DNA of 64,000 bases, from positions 3,782,001-3,846,000 of the forward strand of contig NZ_OY764190.1 in NCBI RefSeq assembly GCF_963668215.1. The letters are read 5' to 3'. The DNA is from an uncultured Desulfosarcina sp. (GTDB lineage Bacteria > Desulfobacterota > Desulfobacteria > Desulfobacterales > Desulfosarcinaceae). Both the position numbers and the translations under genes were made by a program. This document shows positions 33,168 through 41,547 of this stretch, in pieces. Every line of letters starts with the position of its first letter. The stretch's first letter is position 1. The notes beneath the pieces are model-generated. The model did no database searches, was not told the DNA's origin, and worked only from the letters and a program-made list of their open reading frames with translations.

Positions 33168-33974
33168 TTAACTCCTGTTCGTGATAATGTCGTCGAGACC
33201 GATTTCCACTTCTCCGCCTTCTTCCAGGCGTAGGGTCAGACGATTGCAGATGACGTTATGGCGGGTCACTTTGCCCCGGCCGGCTTTGGAGTCCACCATC
33301 TTTCCGATTTTCGGAAACTGCTGTTTGAGTTGACGGTAGGTCTCGTTTTCGAAGGTCAGACAGCACATCAGCCGGCCGCACTGACCCGATATCTTGGTCG
33401 GGTTCAACGAAAGCCCCTGCTGTTTGGCCATGCGGATGGATACCGGATCGAACTTTTCCATGAAGGACGAACAGCAGAAAATGCGTCCGCAGCGTCCGAT
33501 GCCGCCGGTCATCTTGGCCTGGTTGCGGATGCCCACCTGGCGCATCTCGATACGCACCCGGAACTGCTTGACCAGAACCTTGACCAACTGCCTGAAGTCC
33601 ACCCGGCCGTCCGCGGTGAAAAAGAAGGTCAGGCGGCTGGCGTCGAAGGTGCTTTCCACGGAAAAGAGGTTCATCTTCAGACCGAGATCCTTGATGCTTT
33701 TCAAGCAAAAGGCATGGGCCTCACGTTCCAGGGCCCTGTTGTTTTCGACCTGGATCAGATCCTTTTCGTTGGCTTTGCGAAAAACTTTTTTTAGCGGCTT
33801 GCCTTTCTTGCCGGTTTCGTCCAGCAGCTCCGGTGCGGTCTCCACCGTTCCGAAGCCCAGGCCTTTTTCCGTTTCCACGATTACCTGATCGCCCACATTG
33901 AGCACGAAAGCCCCGCAGCTGAAGTCGTAGATTTTGCCGCCGGTCTTAAACCGGATTCCCACTTTTTTATTCAT
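33168..33974 (-). CDS. ricT: PSP1/RicT family protein (YaaT-like)
   Basis: Member of the PSP1 family; in Bacillus RicT (YaaT) is part of an Fe-S complex that guides RNase Y and affects development. The 268 residues include the PSP1 core with the paired Cys clusters GRCGRIFCCSSF and GQCGRLMCCLTFE (about 165-215), expected to bind Fe-S clusters, and the conserved FSVESTFDASRLTFFFTADGRVDFRQLV. Its place between holB and metG is a common arrangement in Gram-positives and Deltaproteobacteria-like genomes. Its role in this organism is unknown. Confidence 0.88.
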   Translation of the reverse strand: MNKKVGIRFKTGGKIYDFSCGAFVLNVGDQVIVETEKGLGFGTVETAPELLDETGKKGKPLKKVFRKANEKDLIQVENNRALEREAHAFCLKSIKDLGLKMNLFSVESTFDASRLTFFFTADGRVDFRQLVKVLVKQFRVRIEMRQVGIRNQAKMTGGIGRCGRIFCCSSFMEKFDPVSIRMAKQQGLSLNPTKISGQCGRLMCCLTFENETYRQLKQQFPKIGKMVDSKAGRGKVTRHNVICNRLTLRLEEGGEVEIGLDDIITNRS

Positions 33975-33986
33975 GGTTTCAATTCT

Positions 33987-35024
33987 TTATAAGGAGCAGG
34001 CCCGCGCCATCCGCAGGGCCATGGCGTCCAGTGTCAATCTTGTGTTCGTATTGGCGCGCAGGGCGCTTTTGGCTTCCTGCACGGCGTCGATCTGTTCGAT
34101 CAGCGCCGCCGGTCCGGCCTTGCCGGCGGCTTCTGCCAGCGTTGCCATGCGATCGCGGTTCAATACCCGCTGCGGATCATAGCCGGCGACCAGGATATCC
34201 CGTAGCCACATGGTAATGATTTCCAGCGAATCTTCAATATGATCTTTTTTTCCGGCCAGCCGCTCGGCCAGCGCCAGCCAGGTTCGAAAGTCCGGTGTGC
34301 CGGAATGGGTTATGAGGTCGGTCAGCACCTCAACGAGCCAATTCCGGCGATTCAACCAACTGTCCTCGATCCTCGCCCGTGCCCGGGCGAGGCTGCCGCC
34401 GCACAGGCCGGCCAGTGCCTCCAGCGTCTTCGGATCCACCTTTTTTTCCCCCGCGAGCAGCTGCCGGATGGCCTGTTCGCTCAAGGGAGCGAAGCGGATG
34501 TGCCTGCAACGGGAGACAATTGTGGGCAGAAGATCCATCGGCTGCGGTGCGGTCAGAATCAGCAGGGTACGGTCCGGTGGTTCTTCCAGCACTTTGAGCA
34601 GGGCGTTGCCGGCTTCCGGATTCATCGCCTGGGCCTCGGAGAGGATCACCACCCGTCGGTGCGCCTCATTGGGCTTCAATGCCAGGGTTTGCAGCAATTC
34701 CCGGATCCGGGCGATTCGGATGACCGCCGAGGTGGGAGCGATGCGAATGACGTCCGGATGGTGGTTGGCGGCGATTTTTTTACATGAAGCGCACGCTCCG
34801 CAGGCATCGATGGCGTCCAGGGGAGGGCGGTTGCGAAGGCTCGATTGCAGCGTCAGGCAGTTGCAGGCCATGGCGAAAGCCGTGGCGGTGGTTTTTTTTC
34901 CGACTCCCTCGTCTCCTGAAAAGAGCAACGCATGGGGATGCGTCCCATCGCGGATAAAGGTTTTCAGCAGACTGATGGGGGCGTCCTGGCCAACGATGGC
35001 GTCAAATCCGGTTGCCGTCGTCAT
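33987..35024 (-). CDS. holB: DNA polymerase III delta-prime subunit
   Basis: Part of the clamp-loader complex of the replicative polymerase. 345 residues: AAA+ domain with a Walker-A-like loop GDEGVGKKT (about 34-42), a four-Cys zinc module (CNCLTL...CGACASCKK), the sensor-type SEAQAMNPEAGNALLKVLEEPP stretch (RuvB/DnaX-like Walker B region is degenerate, as in delta-prime), SRC motif (VSRCRHIRF) and a C-terminal helical collar. It starts the run holB-ricT-metG-PBP-kdnA-kdnB, all spaced closely. Confidence 0.92.
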   Translation of the reverse strand: MTTATGFDAIVGQDAPISLLKTFIRDGTHPHALLFSGDEGVGKKTTATAFAMACNCLTLQSSLRNRPPLDAIDACGACASCKKIAANHHPDVIRIAPTSAVIRIARIRELLQTLALKPNEAHRRVVILSEAQAMNPEAGNALLKVLEEPPDRTLLILTAPQPMDLLPTIVSRCRHIRFAPLSEQAIRQLLAGEKKVDPKTLEALAGLCGGSLARARARIEDSWLNRRNWLVEVLTDLITHSGTPDFRTWLALAERLAGKKDHIEDSLEIITMWLRDILVAGYDPQRVLNRDRMATLAEAAGKAGPAALIEQIDAVQEAKSALRANTNTRLTLDAMALRMARACSL

Positions 35025-35123
35025 TTTTTGTCGATTCCGGGAGGTTCGATCTGGATCGCTGCATGGTCGGCAGGGATGGCTTGCCGGTGGAGCCGACCTC
35101 CAGGTTCGGGGTTCGCATGCCGT

Positions 35124-35399
35124 CTATTGATCCACCCGCTCCTTGAGTTCCTTGCCGGCTTTGAAAAAAGGAAGCTTTTTGGGCTTGATGGTGACTTTTT
35201 CGCCGGTCTTGGGGTTTCTTCCCGTATAACTCTTGTACTCTTTCACGAAGAAGCTGCACAGGCCGCGAATCTCGACACGTTCGCCGTCGGCCATGGCATC
35301 GGCCATGCTGTCGAAAAAGATCTGGACCACTTTTGCCGCTTCGGACTTGGAGATGTCGGCTTGGGTTTTCAAAGCGGAGATGAGCTCCAATTTATTCAT
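35124..35399 (-). CDS. HU/IHF-family DNA-bending protein
   Basis: Small nucleoid protein of 91 residues: N-terminal helices (MNKLELISALKTQADISKSEAAKVVQIFFD), the beta-arm with the GRNPKTGEKVTIKPKKLPFFKAG sequence that carries the DNA-intercalating proline, and a C-terminal helix. The arm motif RNPKTG is standard for HU/IHF. A Shine-Dalgarno AAGGAGG-like run lies upstream (tatcctccttgag on the plus strand). It is separated from holB by about 100 bases. Confidence 0.93.
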   Translation of the reverse strand: MNKLELISALKTQADISKSEAAKVVQIFFDSMADAMADGERVEIRGLCSFFVKEYKSYTGRNPKTGEKVTIKPKKLPFFKAGKELKERVDQ

Positions 35400-35479
35400 A
35401 TATCCTCCTTGAGCCGTCGATAGTGTATACGGGATCGAAAATGATTGTATAAAACAGAACTTAATACAAAGTCAAGCAG

Positions 35480-36019
35480 TTATGTTAATATCTGCGGAAG
35501 CTTCTCCACATCCTCGGCGGCGACGTTGACGGCGGCGAACTGCCCCAATGCCTCGATATTGACGACGACGCGACCGTCGCCCCGATAGGTCGAGAAAATG
35601 CCGGTTACCCCGGCGAAAGGGCCCCGGATGACCATTACGCGGTCGCCCTTTTTAAAGCGGGTGCCGGTGATCACCTCCTCATCCGTCGATACCATGATCC
35701 TGAGGGACTCGATGGTGCTGTCGGCAATGGGCACCGGTCCCCGGGTGCTGCCGATGAGCCGCACCGCCCCGGTGGTTTTCAAAATTTCGACGTGCTCGTA
35801 GGCATTCAGATCGGTGCGGACGAATACATACCCGGGGAAAAGGGGTACGCGGATCATTTTATGGCGGTCCCGCCTGCGGCTTTTCACCGTAATTTTGGGC
35901 AGGAAGACGTCCATGGTCTTTTTGGCCAGCCCTTCGTTGACCACATTTTCGAAGCGGCTTTTCGTGTGCAGCGCATACCATGCGCGAATCAGTTTATCGC
36001 CTGCCATATGACGGTCCAT
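35480..36019 (-). CDS. NusG-like transcription antiterminator (NGN domain, RfaH/LoaP-type)
   Basis: Specialised NusG paralogue that binds RNA polymerase and controls elongation, not the housekeeping NusG (no rpl/sec neighbours). 179 residues (or 175 from the second ATG at 36007; neither has a clear ribosome site): N-terminal NGN domain (WYALHTKSRFENVVNEGLAKK, LFPGYVFVRTD) and a C-terminal KOW domain (FKKGDRVMVIRGPFAGVTGIF, about 122-142). Such paralogues usually favour long polysaccharide or surface operons; here it sits between lptD and the HU gene. Confidence 0.85.
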   Translation of the reverse strand: MDRHMAGDKLIRAWYALHTKSRFENVVNEGLAKKTMDVFLPKITVKSRRRDRHKMIRVPLFPGYVFVRTDLNAYEHVEILKTTGAVRLIGSTRGPVPIADSTIESLRIMVSTDEEVITGTRFKKGDRVMVIRGPFAGVTGIFSTYRGDGRVVVNIEALGQFAAVNVAAEDVEKLPQILT

Positions 36020-36196
36020 CGGTTGAATGGATAGGGTCGCGTGGGCAATCCGCCGGCCGTTCCGGAGGATTGCCGAAGGGAAAATCGTTTACCACTCCTT
36101 TTTTCAAAAGGCAACGGGCGAAAAGCGTCGGAGCCGTCCGATGTCTGCGAACCACGTTCACTCTTCATTATTGCGGCATACGCATCATTCCCCGCA

Positions 36197-38527
36197 TTAG
36201 TTGCCGAATCCGCCGATTCCCATCAGGTTCAGACGAAACGCGAAACTGTGGTCCCCGTCTTCGTTGGTGTAGCGGAAATCGAAGGCCCAACACTGGGCGG
36301 TGTAGAGAAAGCCGGCACCTTTCAGAATATCTTTTTCTGCCAGCAGATCGCGTTCGTATTCGCCTGTTACGGACAGGCGGCCGGTCAGGTTGAGGGCCAC
36401 GATGCCGTAGATCGATTCATTTTCGTCCCTTTCGTAGCGATGCTCGATCCTCATCCGGTCCCCCCGGTAGTCGTTCACCACTGCAGCCACATTGTGAGAC
36501 GAAAAATCGTTCGCGTAGGTGTCGAAGCTGGCATCGGAGTCCAGACTGAAATAGGACCCGAAGGAGAGATCCAGTTCTCCGTAAAGGTCGGAAAACGGTT
36601 CCGGTTCGTCATCCTTGGCGGCATCGATGTCGTAGGTTTGCTCCAGATAAAACCGGCAGAACCGGGTGTAGTCGTAAGCCGCCGGGACCGTTTCCTGTGC
36701 CAGCCCCTCCCCGGGTGCTGCCGCTGTGATGCTTGGCGGTGGCTTTTCGCCGGTTTCGGGCTTTTTCCCGGTGGTCTTGCGTCCGGGGGGGGATGGCTTT
36801 TTCGACTGTCTGGCCGTGAGGGTATTGGTCAGCGAGTAGGTGACCGTATTGGCCGCTGCGATGCGATCGATGGCCGTGTCGAAATCGGGCAGGTCGGACT
36901 GGTCCTGATCCGGGATGTACTGGTAAACCACGCGGGGTTTGACGCTGTGACGAATCCGGTCGACGGCGGCCACCGGCGACCCCATGATTTTCGAAAACTC
37001 GGTGGAGACATCCAGCTTGGCATCGTAAATCTGGCGGTAGGTGGTCTTGTCCAGGGCCTCGTCCTCCCAGCGGTCCATGACCCAGGTGGTCTGGCGCCAA
37101 CCGGCTGAGGGTTCCACCGACAGGTAGTTTTTCCATTTGAGGGGCAGATAGACCCGGGGGTAAAGGTCGGCGCGGTGGCCCCGATCGTCGTCCTCCTGGT
37201 AAAAATAGGTGTATTCGGAGGCCAGGTCCCAATAAAAGGGGCTTTCGAAGGCCTGCTGTTTGGTGCCGTCGAATTCGATCCGCGGCAGCTGCTGCAAGGT
37301 ATCGTCGGTTTCCTCCCAGCGACGGTTGATTACGTTGTCGTTCCACAGCACATCGGCATTCAGGGAAAAGCGGGACCAGCTGCGGCTGAGATTCAACCGG
37401 TTGGTTCGCGTGTTTTCGTCATAGGTGTCCAGGTCGCGCCCGAAGGTTTCCAGAAAGGATTCCTGGGTTGCGTTGAATCCGTCGGGACCTTCCCTGAATT
37501 CGGTAAGGTAGTCCTGGTCGCTGACAATATCGAGATCCAGCCGGGCCATGAACCCCTGAGGCAGTTCCTGGTCCACCTTGGCCCGCAGCCAGTAGCGGTC
37601 GGCATTGGGGCGGTCATAGGCATCGTCGTCGTAGCCCCATTGATCGGTGGCCTCCTCGGTGCCGTCATCGACCCTGCGGTCGTGCAGGCCATCGACCATG
37701 ATGGCCCCAAAGGAAGCGTCGGTCAGGGCATAGCGGTATTCCAGGCCGATCTTGGCCCCCCGTTCTTCCATGTAGTGGGTATACAAGGTGGCGTCGGAGC
37801 TGTCGTTGATGGCCCAGAACAGGGGTTGGTTCCAGGCAAATCCCTGACGGTCCGAATAACCGACCTCGGGGAACATCAAGCCGGTCTGGCGTTTGGTTTT
37901 GGCGGGGAAAACGATGTAAGGCACATACAATACCGGCAGGTCATGTGCCCGGAGCACGGCGTGGCTGGCGGTGCCGTAGCCTTCGACCGTTACCTTGAGC
38001 GTGCGGCTGGTGATGATCCAATCGGGGCGGTCGCCGTCGCAGGTGGTGACGGAGCCCCGTTCCACCCGATAGGTTTCCTTGCCGGTTTTTTCGATGCGCT
38101 GGCCCCGGATATAAAAATGATTCTGTTCGAGAAACAGGCTGCCGTCGGTTACGACACCGGTTTCCTGTTCGATATCCAGTTCCAGGCGCTGGCCGGTCAG
38201 GACGTCTTCGTCCACGGTGAGCACCACATGGCCTTCGGCTACGGCGGTCATGGCTTTATGGTTGAAATCGACCCGGTCCGCGATCAATCGGGTGGCCTGC
38301 TTTTCGATAATGACCTGGCCCGTGGCGTGGTAAGTGGTCGTTGCGGCATCGTAGGCGACATTGTCCGCACTGATCTGCCAGGGGACCTTGGGGCTGCCGG
38401 CGATGCGGTCCCCGATGGCGGCGGCTACAGAAAAATCCGGCACCCACAGGGTCCACAAAAAAATGATCAGAAGCACTGCCGGGGCAGGCGTTCCAGGTCG
38501 CGAGGGTCGGGGGATGAGCAGTCGCAT
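36197..38527 (-). CDS. lptD: LPS-assembly outer-membrane protein LptD
   Basis: Outer-membrane barrel that inserts LPS into the outer leaflet with LptE. From the ATG at 38527 the product has 776 residues (the frame continues 29 codons upstream but that part is unlikely). Signal peptide at about 8-33, an OstA/LptA-like N-terminal beta domain (about 50-190; ISADNVAYDAATTTYHATGQVIIEKQATRLIADRVDFNHK), then a C-terminal barrel region ending in an aromatic pattern (GFGN end). The C-terminal domain contains a Pro/Lys-rich insert (about 600-625), a local oddity. It stands alone on the minus strand with a repeat-rich gap upstream. Confidence 0.9.
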   Translation of the reverse strand: MRLLIPRPSRPGTPAPAVLLIIFLWTLWVPDFSVAAAIGDRIAGSPKVPWQISADNVAYDAATTTYHATGQVIIEKQATRLIADRVDFNHKAMTAVAEGHVVLTVDEDVLTGQRLELDIEQETGVVTDGSLFLEQNHFYIRGQRIEKTGKETYRVERGSVTTCDGDRPDWIITSRTLKVTVEGYGTASHAVLRAHDLPVLYVPYIVFPAKTKRQTGLMFPEVGYSDRQGFAWNQPLFWAINDSSDATLYTHYMEERGAKIGLEYRYALTDASFGAIMVDGLHDRRVDDGTEEATDQWGYDDDAYDRPNADRYWLRAKVDQELPQGFMARLDLDIVSDQDYLTEFREGPDGFNATQESFLETFGRDLDTYDENTRTNRLNLSRSWSRFSLNADVLWNDNVINRRWEETDDTLQQLPRIEFDGTKQQAFESPFYWDLASEYTYFYQEDDDRGHRADLYPRVYLPLKWKNYLSVEPSAGWRQTTWVMDRWEDEALDKTTYRQIYDAKLDVSTEFSKIMGSPVAAVDRIRHSVKPRVVYQYIPDQDQSDLPDFDTAIDRIAAANTVTYSLTNTLTARQSKKPSPPGRKTTGKKPETGEKPPPSITAAAPGEGLAQETVPAAYDYTRFCRFYLEQTYDIDAAKDDEPEPFSDLYGELDLSFGSYFSLDSDASFDTYANDFSSHNVAAVVNDYRGDRMRIEHRYERDENESIYGIVALNLTGRLSVTGEYERDLLAEKDILKGAGFLYTAQCWAFDFRYTNEDGDHSFAFRLNLMGIGGFGN

Positions 38528-38669
38528 CGAATGGTTATTGGTGTTGTTGCGTTTTTTCTGAAAGGCGATTTTCGTTAGAATCCACGGGCGTGGATACAGG
38601 ATAACCGCTTGCACATAAATGAAAAAACAAATATAAAGCTAAGCTGTCGGAAATTGCAACAACAGTTTG

Positions 38670-38815
38670 GGCGGCGTCGTAAAAAGCCCGATATCTTCGT
38701 TACGCTTCATCCCTCGTCACTGCGGAGTACTTTTAGGTACGCTGCCTTCGGCACCCGCGATAGCGGTATTCTCGGGATTCGCAAGCCTTGATCTCGAACT
38801 TTTTACGACACCGCC
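38670..38815. repeat. MITE-like element with 17-bp terminal inverted repeats
   Basis: GGCGGCGTCGTAAAAAG at 38670-38686 and CTTTTTACGACACCGCC at 38799-38815 are inverted repeats with one mismatch, enclosing about 110 bases. No frame inside encodes a protein. This is the form of a miniature inverted-repeat element or other palindromic repeat between lptD and surE. Confidence 0.65.
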
Positions 38816-38838
38816 TGAAAATTGACTTTTGACGCGTT

Positions 38839-38865
38839 CAACAGTTTGGACGACTTCGTAAAATG
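38839..38865 (+). repeat. Partial direct copy of the element's left edge, overlapping the surE start
   Basis: The 27 bases at 38839-38865 match 38660-38686 at 23 of 27 positions (shared CAACAGTTTGG and TCGTAAAA). The surE ATG is the last three bases, so the repeat supplies the sequence just before and including the start codon. Confidence 0.55.
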
Positions 38866-39627
38866 CAAGTTTTATTGACCAATGACGACGGAATTTACGC
38901 GCCCGGGCTGTGGGCCCTGTATCAGGTCCTTGCCGGGCAGCATCGGGTGCATGTGGTGGCCCCGGATCGCGAACGCAGCGCCGTCGGCCATGGGATTACC
39001 TTGCATCAGCCCATCCGCAGCCATCAGACCCGGATCAACGGCGGCCCGACCGGCTTTGCCGTCAACGGAACGCCGGCCGACTGCGTCAAGCTGGGGCTGG
39101 CCGAGCTGCTGGAAACCCCGCCCGAACTGGTCGTTTCCGGGATCAATCCGGGAGCCAACGTGGGGGTGAACGTCAACTACTCCGGCACGGTGGCTGCGGC
39201 CAAGGAAGCCGCCATGGCCGGCATCCCCGCAATGGCAGTCTCCATCACGGCGCCTGGTGACCGTCACATGAAAGACGCCGCCGTTGTCGCCGCTTCCCTC
39301 TGCCTGCAGATGATGGACTGGAAACTGCCCACAGGGACCTTTCTCAACGTCAACTTTCCCGATCTGCCCAGAGAGCGAATTCGCGGCGTCCGCTGGAGCC
39401 GGCAGGGAGCCAACGGCAGCGCCCAGCATTTCGAAAAGCGCCTGGATCCGCGCAACCGGACCTATTACTGGCAGGGCTGTGACGCGCAGGGCGGTTACGA
39501 CCGCCCGGACATCGACGGTGCGGCCTTGCAGGAAAACTATATTTCCATTACCCCCATCAAATGCGACATGACCGATTATGACGCTCTGAACGAACTGGCC
39601 CGCCGGGAGGTTTCCATCTCCTTTTAA
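38863..39627 (+). CDS. surE: 5'/3'-nucleotidase SurE
   Basis: Metal-dependent phosphatase for nucleoside monophosphates, a stress/stationary-phase housekeeping enzyme. 254 residues: the metal-binding NDDGIYAPG at 7-15, VVAPDRERSAVGHG, GTPADCVKLGL, VVSGINPGANVGVNVNYSGTVAAAKEA and the C-terminal dimer part. No ribosome site is seen before the ATG at 38863; the upstream sequence is a repeat copy. The next gene begins 45 bases later. Confidence 0.95.
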   Translation: MQVLLTNDDGIYAPGLWALYQVLAGQHRVHVVAPDRERSAVGHGITLHQPIRSHQTRINGGPTGFAVNGTPADCVKLGLAELLETPPELVVSGINPGANVGVNVNYSGTVAAAKEAAMAGIPAMAVSITAPGDRHMKDAAVVAASLCLQMMDWKLPTGTFLNVNFPDLPRERIRGVRWSRQGANGSAQHFEKRLDPRNRTYYWQGCDAQGGYDRPDIDGAALQENYISITPIKCDMTDYDALNELARREVSISF

Positions 39628-39672
39628 CGGGAATCATGTTCATTCCGGTTTCTCCGGACGAGGATGGCATCC

Positions 39673-40617
39673 ATGACCAAACGCTTTGTCTCCGATCTTG
39701 CCGCGGGCAGCGCTGTTGACGAAGTTTTTCTGCTGGCCCGGCGCAATATGGCCCACAAAAAAGACGGCAACCCGTTTTTAAATGTCACCCTGGCGGATCG
39801 CAGCGGACAGGTCAACGGGGTGGTGTGGGATCAGGTCGAGCGCATTGCCGCGGCGGCGGCCGAAGGCGATTTCGTGCATGTACGGGCCCAGGTGGGCGAG
39901 TACCGGGGCAGTTTGCAACTGGTGGTCAAAGACATGGCCCGGGTGCCCGAGGACCAGGTGGATGCCGCTGATTTTCTGGCCGCCACCACCCGCGACGTAA
40001 GTCAGATGCTCGACCGGCTCAAAGAGATGACCGCCCGCATGAATACGCCTTACCTGCGGGCACTTTTCGACCTTTTCTGGGCCGATGCGGACTTCGTGGC
40101 CGCTTATACCAGTGCCCCGGCGGCCAAACACATGCACCATGCCTATATCGGCGGGCTGCTGGAGCACACCCTTTCCATGGCGATTCTCTCCGAGACCATC
40201 GCCAAACATTACGGCGGCGTCGACCGCGATCTGCTGCTGGCCGGGGTGATCCTCCACGACGTGGGCAAGACCCGTGAACTGGACTATTCCCGGCGCATCG
40301 ATTACACCGACGAAGGGCGCCTGCTCAGCCACATCGTCATCGGGCTGTCCATGCTGGACGAAAAGCTGAAGCAACTGCCCGATTTCCCGGAGGACCAGGC
40401 CCAATTGCTCAAGCACATGATCGTCAGCCACCATGGCGCCCGGGAGTTCGGCTCTCCCGAGCCGCCCAAGACCATCGAGGCGGTGTTGCTGAACTACATC
40501 GACGAGATGGATTCCCGGGTCAACAGCATTCGCGAGTATGTGGCCAAGGACGAATCGGACGGGTCATGGACGTCGTATCACCGGTTGTTGGAGAGGCATT
40601 TCTATAAAAAACAGTGA
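39673..40617 (+). CDS. YhaM-like 3'-5' exoribonuclease (OB fold plus HD domain)
   Basis: The 314-residue product has an N-terminal OB/tRNA-anti domain (about 25-95; FLNVTLADRSGQVNGVVWD) and an HD phosphohydrolase domain (about 125-300) with HHAYIGGLLEHTL, the ILHDVGKTREL HD motif and a late DEMDS. This matches the YhaM/CBF1 family, which trims single-stranded RNA 3' ends. GAGG at 39660-39663 favours the ATG at 39673 over one at 39664. Its stop codon falls inside the first unit of the heptamer array that follows. Confidence 0.88.
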   Translation: MTKRFVSDLAAGSAVDEVFLLARRNMAHKKDGNPFLNVTLADRSGQVNGVVWDQVERIAAAAAEGDFVHVRAQVGEYRGSLQLVVKDMARVPEDQVDAADFLAATTRDVSQMLDRLKEMTARMNTPYLRALFDLFWADADFVAAYTSAPAAKHMHHAYIGGLLEHTLSMAILSETIAKHYGGVDRDLLLAGVILHDVGKTRELDYSRRIDYTDEGRLLSHIVIGLSMLDEKLKQLPDFPEDQAQLLKHMIVSHHGAREFGSPEPPKTIEAVLLNYIDEMDSRVNSIREYVAKDESDGSWTSYHRLLERHFYKKQ

Positions 40618-40753
40618 ACAGTGAACAGTGAACAGTGATCGGTGATCGGTGATCGGTGATCGGTGAACGGTGAACAGTGATCGGTGATCGGTGAACGGTG
40701 AACGGTGAACAGTGATCGGTGATCGGTGAACAGTGAACAGTGGCCGGTGAAAC
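40614..40753 (+). repeat. Heptanucleotide tandem array, GTGAWCR (18 clean units plus 2 decayed)
   Basis: From 40614 to 40739, 18 consecutive 7-bp units are all GTGAACA, GTGATCG or GTGAACG; two more degenerate units (GTGGCCG, GTGAAAC) run on to 40753. Each unit holds TGA, so every frame is closed. The array starts within the YhaM stop codon and ends about 35 bases before tmk. The mix of three unit types in a non-random order suggests expansion by slippage and duplication. It may vary in length between strains. Confidence 0.9.
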
Positions 40754-40787
40754 GGCAACCAGAGACCAGGGACCACAAACCAAAAAA

Positions 40788-41429
40788 ATGTTCATCACAT
40801 TAGAAGGCATAGAGGGTTCGGGAAAATCCACCCAGATAGCGGCCATCGCCCGGTGGCTGAAGGAGGCCGGGTACGACTGCCTGACGACCCGCGAACCGGG
40901 CGGAACCTCCATCGGGGGTCAGATCCGCAGTGTCCTGCTGAACCCGGCCAATGACGACATGGCGTCCGGTACCGAACTGTTGCTGTATGTGGCCGACCGG
41001 GTCCAGCACCTGGAGACTGTTGTCCGTCCGGCCCTTGCGGCCGGCAAGGTGGTGGTCTGTGACCGCTATTTCGATGCCACCATGGTCTACCAGGGCTATG
41101 CCCGGGGCCTGGACAAAAAGATGATCCTGAGGCTGCACGAACTGGCCTGCGGCGGCCTGACACCCGATCTGACGCTGCTGCTGGACCTGGCTCCCGAAGA
41201 GGGGCTGGCCCGGGCCTGGCGGCGGATTGCGTCCGACGACGCCCATGCGGCGGAGTCCCGCTTTGAAAAGGAAAAACTGGCTTTCCATCGACGGGTGCGC
41301 GAGGGTTATCTGGATCTGGTGCGAAAACAGCCGCAACGGTTTGCCATCATCGATGCAAACGCCGATGTGGCGGCCGTCAGCCGGCAGATCGAAGCTGCCC
41401 TGAATGTAGTGTTAAGTTTTAAGTGTTAA
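40788..41429 (+). CDS. tmk: Thymidylate kinase
   Basis: Phosphorylates dTMP to dTDP. 213 residues from the ATG at 40788 (an upstream frame start lies in the repeat array). Seen: P-loop LEGIEGSGKSTQ (4-15), the TREPGGT (LID-side) box, the DRYFDATMVYQGYARGLD stretch, and the C-terminal Arg/Glu residues. Length is normal. The last codons (SFKC and stop) are built from the heptamer TTAAGT array that follows, so the reading frame ends in repeat DNA. Confidence 0.95.
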   Translation: MFITLEGIEGSGKSTQIAAIARWLKEAGYDCLTTREPGGTSIGGQIRSVLLNPANDDMASGTELLLYVADRVQHLETVVRPALAAGKVVVCDRYFDATMVYQGYARGLDKKMILRLHELACGGLTPDLTLLLDLAPEEGLARAWRRIASDDAHAAESRFEKEKLAFHRRVREGYLDLVRKQPQRFAIIDANADVAAVSRQIEAALNVVLSFKC

Positions 41430-41511
41430 GTGTTAAGCGGTGGATCGGGTCCGATTTATATAAAGATCGGTAGAATACCTTCTCTTAATACTTAAAACTT
41501 AACACTTAACA
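41411..41511. repeat. Inverted pair of heptanucleotide arrays flanking a spacer (tmk end to fusion gene)
   Basis: Four units on one side (GTTAAGT, TTTAAGT, GTTAAGT, GTTAAGC; 41411-41438) face four units of the complement form (CTTAATA, CTTAAAA, CTTAACA, CTTAACA; 41484-41511). The two arms can pair over about 30 bases with few mismatches, around a 45-base loop. The structure lies between tmk and the CysK-CysS gene and could act as a transcript-end stem. The arms are too AT-rich to be a strong classical terminator. Confidence 0.8.
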
Positions 41512-41547
41512 CTGGAGCGAAGCATCACAAACAAACAGACGACACAT

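Noticed and set aside
37175..38578. A 467-codon plus-strand frame
   Set aside because: Antisense to lptD, no recognisable domain.
40614..40753. CRISPR array
   Set aside because: The repeat unit is only 7 bp and units are contiguous without spacers, so it is a tandem repeat.
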